This document shows positions 55,801 through 64,000 of a DNA stretch of 64,000 nucleotides, in pieces. The stretch's first letter is position 1, and every line of letters begins with the position of its first letter. Below the pieces are notes generated by a model that was not told where the DNA came from, made no database searches, and saw only the letters and a program-made list of their open reading frames with translations. A program made the translations under genes and the position numbers. This DNA is from an uncultured Prevotella sp. (GTDB lineage: Bacteria; Bacteroidota; Bacteroidia; Bacteroidales; Bacteroidaceae), in NCBI GenBank assembly GCA_900314995.1, contig OMXK01000010.1, positions 57,832-121,831 on the forward strand, written 5' to 3'.

Positions 55801-56653
55801 TGACAGTGAGGGAAACAAACTATCTTTGGATGATCTTACCCTGACTTACAGAAATGCAGCCGGCAAGGAGATAGATTCCGGTACAAGTATATTACAACCC
55901 GGTGACTATACGGTTACCATCAAGCCCAAGGGCAACTATACGGGGTCGTCAATCACAAAGTCTTTCCGCATCACAGCTGCTGTTTCATTCGTATTCACGC
56001 TGGAATCCGACGTGATGTCCGTCTGTCTGCCCTATGATTGCAGTGTGCCATCAGACTATCATGTGTACTATTTCGATCGCGTCAACGATAAAGGCTACCC
56101 GGTCTTCAAGCGAATCCTGACGAAGAAGATGGGTGCCGGCAAACCCTATCTGCTGAGATATGCGGGTTCTTCTTCTACGCGCGGCTCCAGAACAGTCGAC
56201 CTCTCGCCGTCGAATCCTGCACTTGTGGATTTCTCTACCTCGATAGAGATGGAGTATAACGACGGTATGCTGTTTAAGGGCACCTTCGAGCAAATTAACA
56301 GCACCAAGGCCCATGCTGATAGCGACTATGTGTTGCAGGCCGACAATACGTGGATTCATCCCGCTGATGAAGGTCAGGATGTCATCAGCCTTAAGCCCTT
56401 CCATGCCTATCTGCGCTATGAGGACCGTTCTACACCTGTGTCGGTGATGGGCATGATTATGATGGCTACTACAGATACAGACCAGATTGATACAACGGAT
56501 CCTAACCATCCGACAGGACTCGACCAGATAGAGTTTGACGATGACACCGAACAATGGTACGACCTGCAAGGACGTCGCCTCGATGGTCCGCAGCGCGGTG
56601 TGAACATCATCCGTAAAAGCGATGGCAGTATCCGGAAAGTTGTAAAGAAATGA
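52838..56653 (+). CDS. Giant repeat surface protein 2
   Basis: 1,271 residues from ATG 52838 (a second ATG at 52853 is closer to the signal peptide MKITSQHIIRLLAVILMMAG). It overlaps the first paralogue by four bases. The order is the same: signal, head with TFDGMGHTL and GGIVGEAETTN, alternating Ig-like and QELVS-type repeats (about 485-1,040), the conserved tail domain and the WYDLQGRRLDGPQRGVNII end. Repeats are closest to those of neighbour 1, showing recent tandem duplication, while the heads are diverged. Confidence 0.88.
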   Translation: MKHERMKITSQHIIRLLAVILMMAGGFGGGNRAYADGTKPQGAGTEEDPYRISNADEWKYFETSYLDKHFILTKDIVVETMFSGFDDTSGYTFRGTFDGMGHTLTFKKGSESSPYDKDYCAPFRKTGYAIIKNLKIIGTVYVTEKIVGEKVYGKFTGGIVGEAETTNIQNCMSSLSIKSTLGGDGSHGGIVGSVYKSATTIQNCIFNGEFQGRNTHSSAGFVGCGLDNNAKCSIYNSIFDPSDVNYSTTGCATFSRCSTSQTERLFYKKTFGTVQGTDAQGWSDSKLYDEIKGGKGNDSWVLHCDTLYLKPFQRYVDITGWASGSSANVKSPSVEGTRSNKTVIYSYYKFGETSTLPDGAPTEKGHYTVKASVKAGTGNDSHTWPAWESTMHFCVYDPPTKVERDYDASNTSLLTDKGSIDVGTFYYRFKKDGGSYGDWSKDVPSATEQGTYYIDYYIKGNGTHNDIGSEGSPAGTITSKINIKSVVGDDLTVTFDPASYTYDGTAKQPTVTVKKGNNEVNSSEYKVAYSNNTNAGSATVTITDNKADGNYEIEETTKTFTIEKEQLKATVTAKTLTYSGEAQELVSGSLSGTNTANCSIKYSSDGTNYTSTIPKGKEVKTYTVYYKAEGDSNHKGTDAATVEVTISAKKVSNPKVEITPSSFTYDGTEKKPDVTVYDGTTEIDKSEYTVGYSNNTNVGTATVTITDVDGGNYTVSGTGSFAILSEGSTYTPPTAKTGLVYNGTEQELLTAGSTTTGTMQYSSDGKTYSTDIPKGINAKTYTVYYKVVGDGNHKDSSPVSLTVTISEKTVSNPVITVSPSSYYYDGTVKKPSVTVKDGETEISSSEYTVSYTDNKNIGTATVIISDNDSGNYRVSGTANFSIVDPEKGETPMAKSDLVYNGAAQELITSGKATEGNKMVYSLDGSNYSSKIPTGTNARTYTVYFKEVDAKNKDVTSASSLKATISPKTISITVKVSDNGNNRPILTITDSEGNKLSLDDLTLTYRNAAGKEIDSGTSILQPGDYTVTIKPKGNYTGSSITKSFRITAAVSFVFTLESDVMSVCLPYDCSVPSDYHVYYFDRVNDKGYPVFKRILTKKMGAGKPYLLRYAGSSSTRGSRTVDLSPSNPALVDFSTSIEMEYNDGMLFKGTFEQINSTKAHADSDYVLQADNTWIHPADEGQDVISLKPFHAYLRYEDRSTPVSVMGMIMMATTDTDQIDTTDPNHPTGLDQIEFDDDTEQWYDLQGRRLDGPQRGVNIIRKSDGSIRKVVKK

Positions 56654-56674
56654 TGGATTTAAGAAATAGATAGA

Positions 56675-59600
56675 ATGAAAATTACTATTCAAAATATCAT
56701 CAGAATCCTGCTTGTTCTCTTGATGATGACTGGCAGTATCCAATGGTGGAGTGTGGCATATGCCCAATCGCTGCCAGGATCAGGAACGGAAGAGGATCCG
56801 TATGTGATAAAAAGTGCAGCTGATTGGTCAACTTTTGTTTCCGATATTAAAAGTCGTTACGATTATAACGGAAAGTTTGTTAAATTGACAAAGAATATTA
56901 GCATCGAGAACAGTGTAAATAAATATTATAATGGAGCTGACTATACATTTAAAGGAACTTTTAATGGTGATGGACATACTATAAAAGATAAGATCGATGT
57001 TAATTATTCGTTATTTGATAAAGTTACAGGTGGAACTATTAAAAACCTCAGGCTCACGGGATCATATGAATTTTATGAAATTGGTGGAATTATCCATTAT
57101 AGTGAAGGAGAAACCACAATCGAAAACTGTATTGTATCTGCTTCTATTACAGCATCGGATTGTGGAGGTTTCGTTTACGATGTTAAGAATAATACTTTAA
57201 CAATCAAAGACTGTCTTTTCCTTGGTAATATAAAGCAAACAAATTCGGATTCTTATTTGGGTGGTTTTGTATGCAAATCTAATGATAACAATTCTAAGAA
57301 TTTTATTAAAAACAGTCTCTTCAGACCAAAAACAGTTTCTGTAAATTCCACAAATGCCAATACTTTTACCAATATTACTAATAATGATTACATCACGAAT
57401 TGCTATTATTTTACGCAGTTGGGCGGTGCTCAGGGCATAAATGCGAATATCACGTCAGACAATGATATTTTAGCTGGCTTGGGTGATAGCTGGAAAAGAA
57501 ACGACGACTTCTTCTATCTAAAGACATGGTGCAAGAATGTTGATATATACGGATGGGCTGAAGGCGCAACAGCAAAAAGTCCTACCCTTGAGAATAATTA
57601 CGAATGCCCTGATGGTGAGAAGAAATACACGTATAAAAAAGTAGGTGACAGCTCCTATGGTGAAACAGTTCCTTCAGCTGCAGGGCATTATACCGTAAAG
57701 GCCAAAATCCTTGACGGCTGGGAGAGTACCAAGAATTTCTGGATTGTGAAAGCCCCGAAGGCTATTGAGAACCTCACCTATAATGGATCAGACCAGACTC
57801 TTCTGTCGGCAGATGGCAATACAACGGATGCAGGTATCTATTATTATAAGCTGGGTAAGGATGGCAGCTGGAGCACCACCATACCGACGGCCAAGGCAGT
57901 AGGAACTTATACCGTCTATTTTTACGTGAAGAGTACGAATCCCAATGATCATCACGACATCGGTAGCGAGAATGAGCCAGCTGGCAGCGTAGATGTGGAG
58001 ATCGGATCTTCTACTGGAGAGGGCTTTACTATCTCTGTCGAAGACTGTACTTACAACGGCTCGATTCAGCAACCAAAAGTAACCGTGAAGTATGGCAATG
58101 AAGTGGTGCCTTCGTCGGAATATACCGTTAGTTATTCCAACAATTTCTATGCGGGAACGGGTAATGTGACGGTGACGGATATAGAAGGTGGTACCTATAC
58201 CGTGAATGGTACAGCCACGTTCACCATCAAACGCAAGGAACTGACGGTGCCAGCCGTCAAGGTGAACCCCACCACCATGACCTATACCGGCTCGGCTCTG
58301 AAACCTCAGGTGACGGTCTATGACAGCGAGGATGAGATAGACGAGTCGGAATATTCGGTGAGCTATTCGGACAATACGAATGTCGGCACGGCTAAGGTGA
58401 CGGTTTCTGATAAGGAAAAAGGTAATTACAGCATCACGACAACGACAGCGACTTTCACGATTAATAAAGCCCAGTTGGGATGTACGGCTCCTAAGGCAAA
58501 GGCACTCACCTATAACGGTGCGGCTCAGGAACTGGTGACGGCTGGCACGATTACCGGTGCAGGCGACACTGGTGGCTGCACTATGCTGTACAGCACTGAC
58601 GGGACGAACTATTCACCAACGCTGCCAACGGGAACGGATGCCAAGACCTATACCGTATATTATAAGGTGACGGGCGGCTCGAACCATAAAGACATATCGG
58701 CTTCATCGATCACGGTGACCATCGGTGCCAAGAAACTCCATACTTCGGCCATCAGCATCTCGCAGACAAGCTTTTCATACGACGGTACGGCAAAAGAGCC
58801 AACGGTAACGGTGAAGGACGGCGATACCGTTGTATCGAGTTCGGAATACACCGTGAGTTATTCAGATAATACGAGTGTCGGCACGGCAACGGTGACGGTG
58901 ACAGATAACCCGGGTGGTAACTATGAGGTGAGCGGCTCGGTGCAGTTTACCATCACTTCGGGCGATGCGACCTATACGCCACCGTCGGCAAAGCAGGGAC
59001 TGACCTATAATAAGAAGGACCAGGAACTGATTAATGCCGGTAGCGCTGCGAATGGCGTTATGAAGTACAGTCTTGACAACAAGACATATTCCTCTACCAT
59101 CCCGACGGGAAAAGACGCCAAGAATTATGTCGTCTATTATAAGGTGACGGGTGATCCGAACCACGCTGATATGGCGGCGCAGAACATCACGGTAACCATC
59201 TCGCCGAAGACGGTAACGGCGCCTCAGATTACCGTCATCCCGTCGTCAGTGATTTACGACGGCTCAGCACAGAAGCCTTCAGTCACCGTGAAGGACGGCA
59301 GAGACGAGATTGACGGATCGGAATATACCGTGGGTTATGCTAATAACACGGCAATTGGTACGGCTGCCATTACCATCACCGATAAGGAAGGCGGCAACTA
59401 TTCAGTCAACGGCTCGGCTACCTTTACGATTGTCGATGCACTGGCATTTGAAGTGAAGCCGGAAGCCAAGTCAGGGCTCACCTATAACGGCAAGCTGCAG
59501 GAACTGGTGACACCAGGTGTGGCACCCGACGGCATGATGCTCTATAGCCTCGACGGCATGAACTACACGATCGACATCCCTTCGAGTCAGGATGCCGGCA

Positions 59601-60589
59601 GTTATGTTGTGTATTATAAGGTGGTTGATGAACACGGTGTCGCGAAGGGTCCGACGTCGACAGTCACCGTTTCCATCTCGCCGAAGAAAGTGGCCTGCAA
59701 CGTCATCGTGACGGGTAGGGGACAGTTCAATGCACCCCTCGTCGAAGTGATTGACGAATACGATCAGGTGCTGGAACCAGATGGTTATAATGTGGTATTC
59801 AAGAACACAGATGGCGTGGAGGTGAAAGCCGATGCCTACGGCCGCATGGAAGCTGGGTTCTACCGCGTGATAGTCACCCCGACGGGCAACTATGCGGGAC
59901 CCTCTGTGTCGACGACATTCCGCATCAGGGGCGAGCTCTCGTTCAAGTTCGAGATGCACAGCGACGTGATAACCATCTGTCTGCCTTTCACCCGCTCGCT
60001 GCCCGGCGATTATGAGGCCTACCGCTTCGATCATATCGATATGGATAATATGCCCGTGTTTGAACAGGTAAAGACGAAGCAACTGCAGGCCGGTGAGCCT
60101 TATGTGCTGAAATATGTAGGTACGAAGTCGTCGACACGAGCCACCACACGCATCCTTGACCTCTCGCCCAGCAGTCCGGCCCTCGTGGATCTCTCCACAC
60201 CGCTCCGCGAACAGCAGAACGGTAACCTGAGCTTCCTGGGAACCTTTGATGACCTGTCGAATCAGAAAGCCCGTACCTTGGGAGCCTATATCCTGCATAG
60301 TAACAATTCGTGGCGCGCCTCGGCCAGCGCGAAAGCCGGCGATGATCACAAGACTTATCTGGAGGCCTTCCATGCCTATATGGTCTATCGTAACCACTCT
60401 ACACCTGAGGAGGAGCTGGAAGTCCTCATCCCAGGCGTCATTGTCGGCATCGATAAGGTCATCCTTGAGGACGAGGCGGGCGAGCAGAGCTGGTATGACC
60501 TCAACGGCCGTCGTATCGACAAGCCCCAGAAGGGTGTGAATATCCTCCGCACAGCATCGGGCAAGACCCGCAAAGTGGTGATTAAGTAA
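56675..60589 (+). CDS. Giant repeat surface protein 3
   Basis: 1,304 residues from ATG 56675 (MKITIQNIIRILLVLLMMTG). It has the same five-part layout as its two neighbours: signal, AT-rich head with TFNGDGHTI, repeats from about 445 to 1,080, tail domain (ITICLPFTRSLPGDYEAYRFD) and a WYDLNGRRIDKPQKGVNILRT end. Repeat DNA here is richer in GC than the head. The head is shorter and has fewer matches to the others. All three are likely exported and displayed on the cell surface; ligand or target unknown. Confidence 0.88.
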   Translation: MKITIQNIIRILLVLLMMTGSIQWWSVAYAQSLPGSGTEEDPYVIKSAADWSTFVSDIKSRYDYNGKFVKLTKNISIENSVNKYYNGADYTFKGTFNGDGHTIKDKIDVNYSLFDKVTGGTIKNLRLTGSYEFYEIGGIIHYSEGETTIENCIVSASITASDCGGFVYDVKNNTLTIKDCLFLGNIKQTNSDSYLGGFVCKSNDNNSKNFIKNSLFRPKTVSVNSTNANTFTNITNNDYITNCYYFTQLGGAQGINANITSDNDILAGLGDSWKRNDDFFYLKTWCKNVDIYGWAEGATAKSPTLENNYECPDGEKKYTYKKVGDSSYGETVPSAAGHYTVKAKILDGWESTKNFWIVKAPKAIENLTYNGSDQTLLSADGNTTDAGIYYYKLGKDGSWSTTIPTAKAVGTYTVYFYVKSTNPNDHHDIGSENEPAGSVDVEIGSSTGEGFTISVEDCTYNGSIQQPKVTVKYGNEVVPSSEYTVSYSNNFYAGTGNVTVTDIEGGTYTVNGTATFTIKRKELTVPAVKVNPTTMTYTGSALKPQVTVYDSEDEIDESEYSVSYSDNTNVGTAKVTVSDKEKGNYSITTTTATFTINKAQLGCTAPKAKALTYNGAAQELVTAGTITGAGDTGGCTMLYSTDGTNYSPTLPTGTDAKTYTVYYKVTGGSNHKDISASSITVTIGAKKLHTSAISISQTSFSYDGTAKEPTVTVKDGDTVVSSSEYTVSYSDNTSVGTATVTVTDNPGGNYEVSGSVQFTITSGDATYTPPSAKQGLTYNKKDQELINAGSAANGVMKYSLDNKTYSSTIPTGKDAKNYVVYYKVTGDPNHADMAAQNITVTISPKTVTAPQITVIPSSVIYDGSAQKPSVTVKDGRDEIDGSEYTVGYANNTAIGTAAITITDKEGGNYSVNGSATFTIVDALAFEVKPEAKSGLTYNGKLQELVTPGVAPDGMMLYSLDGMNYTIDIPSSQDAGSYVVYYKVVDEHGVAKGPTSTVTVSISPKKVACNVIVTGRGQFNAPLVEVIDEYDQVLEPDGYNVVFKNTDGVEVKADAYGRMEAGFYRVIVTPTGNYAGPSVSTTFRIRGELSFKFEMHSDVITICLPFTRSLPGDYEAYRFDHIDMDNMPVFEQVKTKQLQAGEPYVLKYVGTKSSTRATTRILDLSPSSPALVDLSTPLREQQNGNLSFLGTFDDLSNQKARTLGAYILHSNNSWRASASAKAGDDHKTYLEAFHAYMVYRNHSTPEEELEVLIPGVIVGIDKVILEDEAGEQSWYDLNGRRIDKPQKGVNILRTASGKTRKVVIK

Positions 60590-60618
60590 ATCGTAATAAC
60601 TATTATAATTTAAGGTAT

Positions 60619-62148
60619 ATGAGAAAACTCTTATTTGTATGTTTGATGATGGTGTGTGCTTGCCAGACGATGAAGGCGCATACGGATTTTAACGAGCGTC
60701 CGAAACTTGTAGTGGGAATCGTGGTAGACCAGATGCGCTGGGATTATCTCGCCAGGTATTATGACAAGTTTGGTGATGATGGCTTCAAACGGCTTATCGG
60801 CAAGGGCTACAGTTGCGACAACTGTCTGATCAACTATCTGCCTACCATCACGGCCATCGGTCATACGAGTATCTATACAGGTACTACACCGGCTTTGCAC
60901 GGTATCTGTGGTAACGATTTCTATATTGATGATGAAGCCGTGTACTGTACGGGCGACCAAAGCGTTGATCCCGTGGGAACAGACAATCGGAAACGTGGCT
61001 GTATGTCACCACGCAATCTGCTGGCCACAACTATCGGCGATCAGATCCGTCTGCATACCGACTTCAAGTCGAAGGTGGTCGGTATATCCTATAAGGACCG
61101 TGCTTCTATCCTTCCGGCAGGAAGAAGTTCTGATCATGCCTACTGGCTCGATAAAGACAATATCCAGTTTATGACAAGCACCTATTATCGCACCGAGTTG
61201 CCAGATTGGGCGAAAGCCTATAATCAGGAGCTCAAGCAGAACAAGGAAGCCCAGAAACTGGGGAAGAACTTAGGGCTCTCTCCCGTCTGCGGTCATATCA
61301 CGACGGATATGGCTATAGCTGCCCTCAAGGGTGAGCAGTTAGGAAAGGGTGAGGTAACTGACATGCTGTGCGTGAGCTATTCACAGACTGATGTTATCGG
61401 ACATGAATATAGTACCCGTGGCGAACATACCGATGAGGCTTACCTCGAACTCGATAAGGATTTGGCACGACTGTTGATGGCACTCGATGATCAAGTGGGC
61501 GAGGGTAATTATCTGCTGTTCCTGACTGCCGATCACGGTGGTGCCCATAACTTCCAGTTCATGATCGACCATAAACTGGGTGGTGGTGCTTGGAAGGTTT
61601 TTGATGAAGCGCTGACTAGCAAACTGGATACTTACCTGAAGGAGAAGTTCGGCCCTGCTGTCGACCGTTCGATTATCAATGGCATTATGGCTTATCGCGT
61701 CTATCTGAATCATGGAAAGATTAAGGCTCTAGGCCTTGATCTGGCACAGGTGAAGGATGCACTGGTCAGCTATGCCCGTGAGGTTCCCCATGTGCAGTTT
61801 GTGATGGATTTCGAGAAGGTGAACACCTGGAGCGTACCTGATGTGCTCCGTAGCCGTGCGTTGCTGGGCTATCACCCACATCGTTCAGGCGATCTGCTGT
61901 TAGTGCTTGAGCCAGGCTGGTATGAGTTTTCCAAGTCATCGTCGCCCATTGGTACCACTCACGGTGAATGGAATCCCTATGATGCCCATATCCCTCTGCT
62001 GTTCTATGGCTGGAAGATAGAGCATGGCAGCACAAGCCGCGAGGTACATATCACCGACATCGCTCCCACCATCACACAGATGCTACATATCCAGCAGCCT
62101 AACGCTTGTATCGGCGAGGCTATCGACGAGGTCGTTAATCCCAGATAA
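60619..62148 (+). CDS. PafA-like alkaline phosphatase superfamily protein
   Basis: 509 residues with a signal peptide (MRKLLFVCLMMVCACQT). Motifs of the phosphate-irrepressible alkaline phosphatase PafA: VVDQMRWDYLARYYDKFG (metal Asp), LPTITAIGHTSIYTG (Thr nucleophile at 76 or 78), SYKDRASILPAGR (Lys and Arg of the monoesterase site) and TADHGG. The predicted protein hydrolyses phosphate monoesters in the periplasm. It begins 29 bases after the third surface protein, so it may share the transcript, though a clear link is not known. Confidence 0.88.
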   Translation: MRKLLFVCLMMVCACQTMKAHTDFNERPKLVVGIVVDQMRWDYLARYYDKFGDDGFKRLIGKGYSCDNCLINYLPTITAIGHTSIYTGTTPALHGICGNDFYIDDEAVYCTGDQSVDPVGTDNRKRGCMSPRNLLATTIGDQIRLHTDFKSKVVGISYKDRASILPAGRSSDHAYWLDKDNIQFMTSTYYRTELPDWAKAYNQELKQNKEAQKLGKNLGLSPVCGHITTDMAIAALKGEQLGKGEVTDMLCVSYSQTDVIGHEYSTRGEHTDEAYLELDKDLARLLMALDDQVGEGNYLLFLTADHGGAHNFQFMIDHKLGGGAWKVFDEALTSKLDTYLKEKFGPAVDRSIINGIMAYRVYLNHGKIKALGLDLAQVKDALVSYAREVPHVQFVMDFEKVNTWSVPDVLRSRALLGYHPHRSGDLLLVLEPGWYEFSKSSSPIGTTHGEWNPYDAHIPLLFYGWKIEHGSTSREVHITDIAPTITQMLHIQQPNACIGEAIDEVVNPR

Positions 62149-62151
62149 GCT

Positions 62152-62982
62152 ATGGCAGCAGGAAAATGGATCGGTGGCTTTATAGGATGGATGGCAGGAG
62201 GTCCCCTTGGGGCACTGGCTGGCTATCTGGTAGGCTCACTCTTCGACTCGATGCTCGACGGGGTTAACACCCCTGAAAACTCAGGTACCTGGGGCGCAGG
62301 CTCCCAGCGACAGCAGACTTATGAGGCTTACAATGAGGCATACCAGCAGGCTTATCGCCAGCGTATGCAGCAGGGACAGCGCAACAGCTTCCTCTTCTCG
62401 CTGCTTGTGCTTGCTTCGTATATCATCAAGGCCGACGGCAAGGCGATGCACTCCGAGATGGAACTCGTGAGGGAGATGCTCAGGCAAAACTTCGGCAACG
62501 ATGCCGTCAGTCAAGGCAATGAGATACTGAACCGCCTCTTCGACGAACAGAAGCGCGAAGGGTGGCAGCAGTTCAAACAGACCGTGCGCCAATGTTGCGG
62601 TCAGATCAACCAGCAGATGGACTACTCGCAGCGCCTGCAGTTGTTGGATTTCCTCGTGATGGTAGCCAAGGCCGACGGTTCGGTATCTCAGAGTGAGGTC
62701 GCAGCTCTCAAGGAGTGTGCCCAGTGGATGGGGCTCCGCAGCAGCGAGGTCGACTCGATGCTCCACCTCTCAGGCAATACCCTTGAGGATGCCTACAAGG
62801 TGCTGGGTGTCAGTCCTGATGCCACTGACGAGGAAGTGAAGAAAGCCTACCGCAAACTCGCCCTGGAGCATCATCCTGATAAGGTCGCCGCTCTGGGTGA
62901 AGATGTCCGTAAGGCTGCCGAGAAGAAATTCCAGGAGATCAATGCTGCCAAGGAGCGCATCTGGAAAGCTCGAGGACTCTAG
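62152..62982 (+). CDS. TerB-DnaJ (DjlA-like) co-chaperone
   Basis: 276 residues. A glycine-rich hydrophobic N-terminus ([26 protein letters not shown]) precedes a TerB-like helical domain ([20 protein letters not shown] and [13 protein letters not shown] repeats) and a C-terminal J domain with EHHPDKV, the HPD that stimulates Hsp70. This is the DjlA arrangement. It starts three bases after the phosphatase stop. It converges on the M23 gene. Confidence 0.9.
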   Translation: MAAGKWIGGFIGWMAGGPLGALAGYLVGSLFDSMLDGVNTPENSGTWGAGSQRQQTYEAYNEAYQQAYRQRMQQGQRNSFLFSLLVLASYIIKADGKAMHSEMELVREMLRQNFGNDAVSQGNEILNRLFDEQKREGWQQFKQTVRQCCGQINQQMDYSQRLQLLDFLVMVAKADGSVSQSEVAALKECAQWMGLRSSEVDSMLHLSGNTLEDAYKVLGVSPDATDEEVKKAYRKLALEHHPDKVAALGEDVRKAAEKKFQEINAAKERIWKARGL

Positions 62983-62985
62983 AAG

Positions 62986-63465
62986 TTAGCGTAGCTTACC
63001 ATTGCTGAGGTCGAAATACTTGGCAGGATTCTGGGGCTTTCCGTTGACGCGCGTCTCAAAATGCAGATGAGGTGTCGTGGCGCGGCCCGTCTGGCCTACG
63101 AGGGCTATTACCTGACCGGCTTTGACGTGCTGACCTTTCTTAACCAGATTCTTCGAGTTATGGGCGTAATAGGTCTCAAGACCGTTAGAGTGTCTGATTC
63201 GTATGAGATTGCCATAGCCGGAGAGCTTGTCCGAGTAGACCACTTCTCCAGCAAAAACTGCATAGATCTTATCTTTATCCTTTGTCTTCAGGTCGGCACC
63301 AGTATGCATCCTTCCGCCACGCTGACCGAAGGGACTAATTACTTTGGCACCGGGTAATGGGAAGTGCCAGTTGCGAGTATTGGATACTTCACTCGGATAA
63401 TTGCGATGGGAACATCCGGCGAGCAGTATGCCCAAAAGCAGTAATGGCAGATATTTACGAATCAT
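62986..63465 (-). CDS. M23 (LytM-type) peptidase lipoprotein
   Basis: 159 residues from ATG 63465 (MIRKYLPLLLLGILLAGC); the frame is open further upstream but that part crosses the neighbour's terminator. The lipobox LLAGC anchors the protein. The M23 core is GQRGGRMHTGADL (metal His/Asp), HSNGLETYYAHNSKN and TPHLHFET (HxH). It is a complete metal-site set, so it may cut or bind cell-wall cross-links. It converges with the TerB-DnaJ gene by three bases. Confidence 0.9.
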   Translation of the reverse strand: MIRKYLPLLLLGILLAGCSHRNYPSEVSNTRNWHFPLPGAKVISPFGQRGGRMHTGADLKTKDKDKIYAVFAGEVVYSDKLSGYGNLIRIRHSNGLETYYAHNSKNLVKKGQHVKAGQVIALVGQTGRATTPHLHFETRVNGKPQNPAKYFDLSNGKLR

Positions 63466-63481
63466 AATGCAAAATTCGAAT

Positions 63482-63519
63482 AAAAAGGAGCACCCGACAG
63501 ACGCGGATGCTCTTTTTTT
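63482..63519 (-). terminator. Terminator of the oxidoreductase gene
   Basis: GAGCA-CCCG and CGG-A-TGCTC arms form a hairpin with a 7-base loop, with A and T runs on both sides. On the minus strand it follows the oxidoreductase stop at 63571. Confidence 0.8.
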
Positions 63520-63570
63520 ATGGAAGGTGTTGTCAGCGGGTGAACCGCTGACAAGCACACTTTTTCTGGA

Positions 63571-64000
63571 TTAATCCTCCCAGTTCTCAGCAGCCTTACG
63601 GATGTAAGTCTTGTAGCGGAGCTGAGCCATCTTCTGAGCCTCGGCGAAGAGTTCCTCGGCCTCGTTGGGATAAGCCTTCTTGACTGACAGGTAACGAACC
63701 TCGCCCATGAGGAAGTCGTGGAAGTTAGCCCAGTTAGGCTCCTTAGAGTCGAGTGAGAACGGATTCTTACCTTCATCAGCCAGAGCTGGGTTGTAACGCC
63801 ACAGATGCCAGTAACCGCACTCCACAGCCTTCTTCTCCTCGGCCTGGCTCTTACCCATACCGCCCTTGGCCTTCAGACCGTGGTTGATACAGGGAGCGTA
63901 AGCGATGACGATTGAAGGTCCGTGCCAAGCCTCGGCCTCGCGGATAGCCTTCAGGGTCTGAGCGTGGTCAGCACCCATAGCGATCTGAGCGACATAGACG
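63571..64000 (-). CDS. nifJ: Pyruvate:ferredoxin oxidoreductase, C-terminal fragment
   Basis: The C-terminal 143 residues of a large oxidoreductase; the frame runs off the end of the window (VYVAQIAMGADHAQTLKAIREAE). YAPCINHGLKAKGGMGKSQAEEKKAVECGYWHLWRYNP is the characteristic C-terminal TPP-domain motif of PFOR. The full protein, about 1,190 residues, oxidises pyruvate to acetyl-CoA with ferredoxin and is central to fermentation in anaerobes. The terminator at 63482 follows. Confidence 0.93.
   Translation of the reverse strand, partial: VYVAQIAMGADHAQTLKAIREAEAWHGPSIVIAYAPCINHGLKAKGGMGKSQAEEKKAVECGYWHLWRYNPALADEGKNPFSLDSKEPNWANFHDFLMGEVRYLSVKKAYPNEAEELFAEAQKMAQLRYKTYIRKAAENWED

Noticed and set aside
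59471-60397. A 308-codon minus-strand frame opposite surface protein 3
   Set aside because: It is antisense to conserved repeats and tail domain.

Overview
The window is from a Bacteroidota chromosome, most like Prevotella or Segatella (Prevotellaceae). Three things point there. Promoters repeatedly show the Bacteroidota pattern TTTG, about 20 bases, then TAnnTTTG, and starts mostly lack Shine-Dalgarno sequences. The two-component pair resembles RprX/RprY. The gene content includes HU-HIG, smalltalk, DUF4248 and BT4734/DUF3987 families, an aryl-polyene-like cluster and very large surface proteins ending in a YDLQGRR-type C-terminus. This placement comes from reading the sequence; no database search was made.

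Layout. (1) 1-7.5 kb: the end of a CbxX-type AAA+ ATPase, an FHA protein and a PP2C phosphatase (a phospho-signalling set), then a MetA-type homoserine acyltransferase, a U32 protein, a membrane lipoprotein and a convergent hemW. (2) 7.6-13.9 kb: an EF-G paralogue lacking the catalytic histidine, an RprX/RprY-like two-component pair, an unlisted 59-residue membrane protein and the rpsF-rpsR-rplI operon. (3) 14-20 kb: a HigBA-like toxin-antitoxin pair, two tRNA genes (one with an abnormal 5' end), pepD, an OmpH-like lipoprotein and a TPR/SpoIIE-type phosphatase. (4) 20.1-28.3 kb: an accessory island of small proteins: a micro-operon, smalltalk, HU-HIG, DUF4248, an AT palindrome flanked by TGCCAA triplets, a Rha/ANT phage-type regulator and a primase-helicase-like protein interrupted in frame by palindromic repeats. 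No integrase, relaxase or structural phage gene is visible. (5) 28.4-44.1 kb: a 19-gene aryl-polyene-like lipid cluster with two ACPs, a KS/chain-length-factor pair, two hot-dog dehydratases, a thioesterase, LolA, acyl- and glycosyltransferases, two CrtI-like FAD enzymes and a radical SAM enzyme. (6) 44.1-48.3 kb: a Phe/Tyr biosynthesis operon (pheA, aminotransferase, DAHP synthase-chorismate mutase, tyrA) behind a Phe/Tyr-rich leader peptide and an attenuator. (7) 48.3-60.6 kb: a repeat-rich intergenic region with a G-tract hairpin, then three tandem surface proteins of about 1,270-1,300 residues. (8) 60.6-64 kb: a PafA-like phosphatase, a TerB/DnaJ protein, an M23 lipoprotein and the end of pyruvate:ferredoxin oxidoreductase.

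How they work together. The phenylalanine/tyrosine operon can be read as a complete attenuation circuit. The polyene-like cluster has the usual type II chain-building and surface-delivery parts but no visible ketoreductase, starter-forming enzyme or exporter of the MMPL type, so it either borrows these or makes something different. The island looks like a degraded or domesticated replicon. The strongest leads are the in-frame palindromic insertions in the primase-helicase gene, the TGCCAA/AT-palindrome arrangement, the Phe/Tyr attenuator and the variant lipid cluster.
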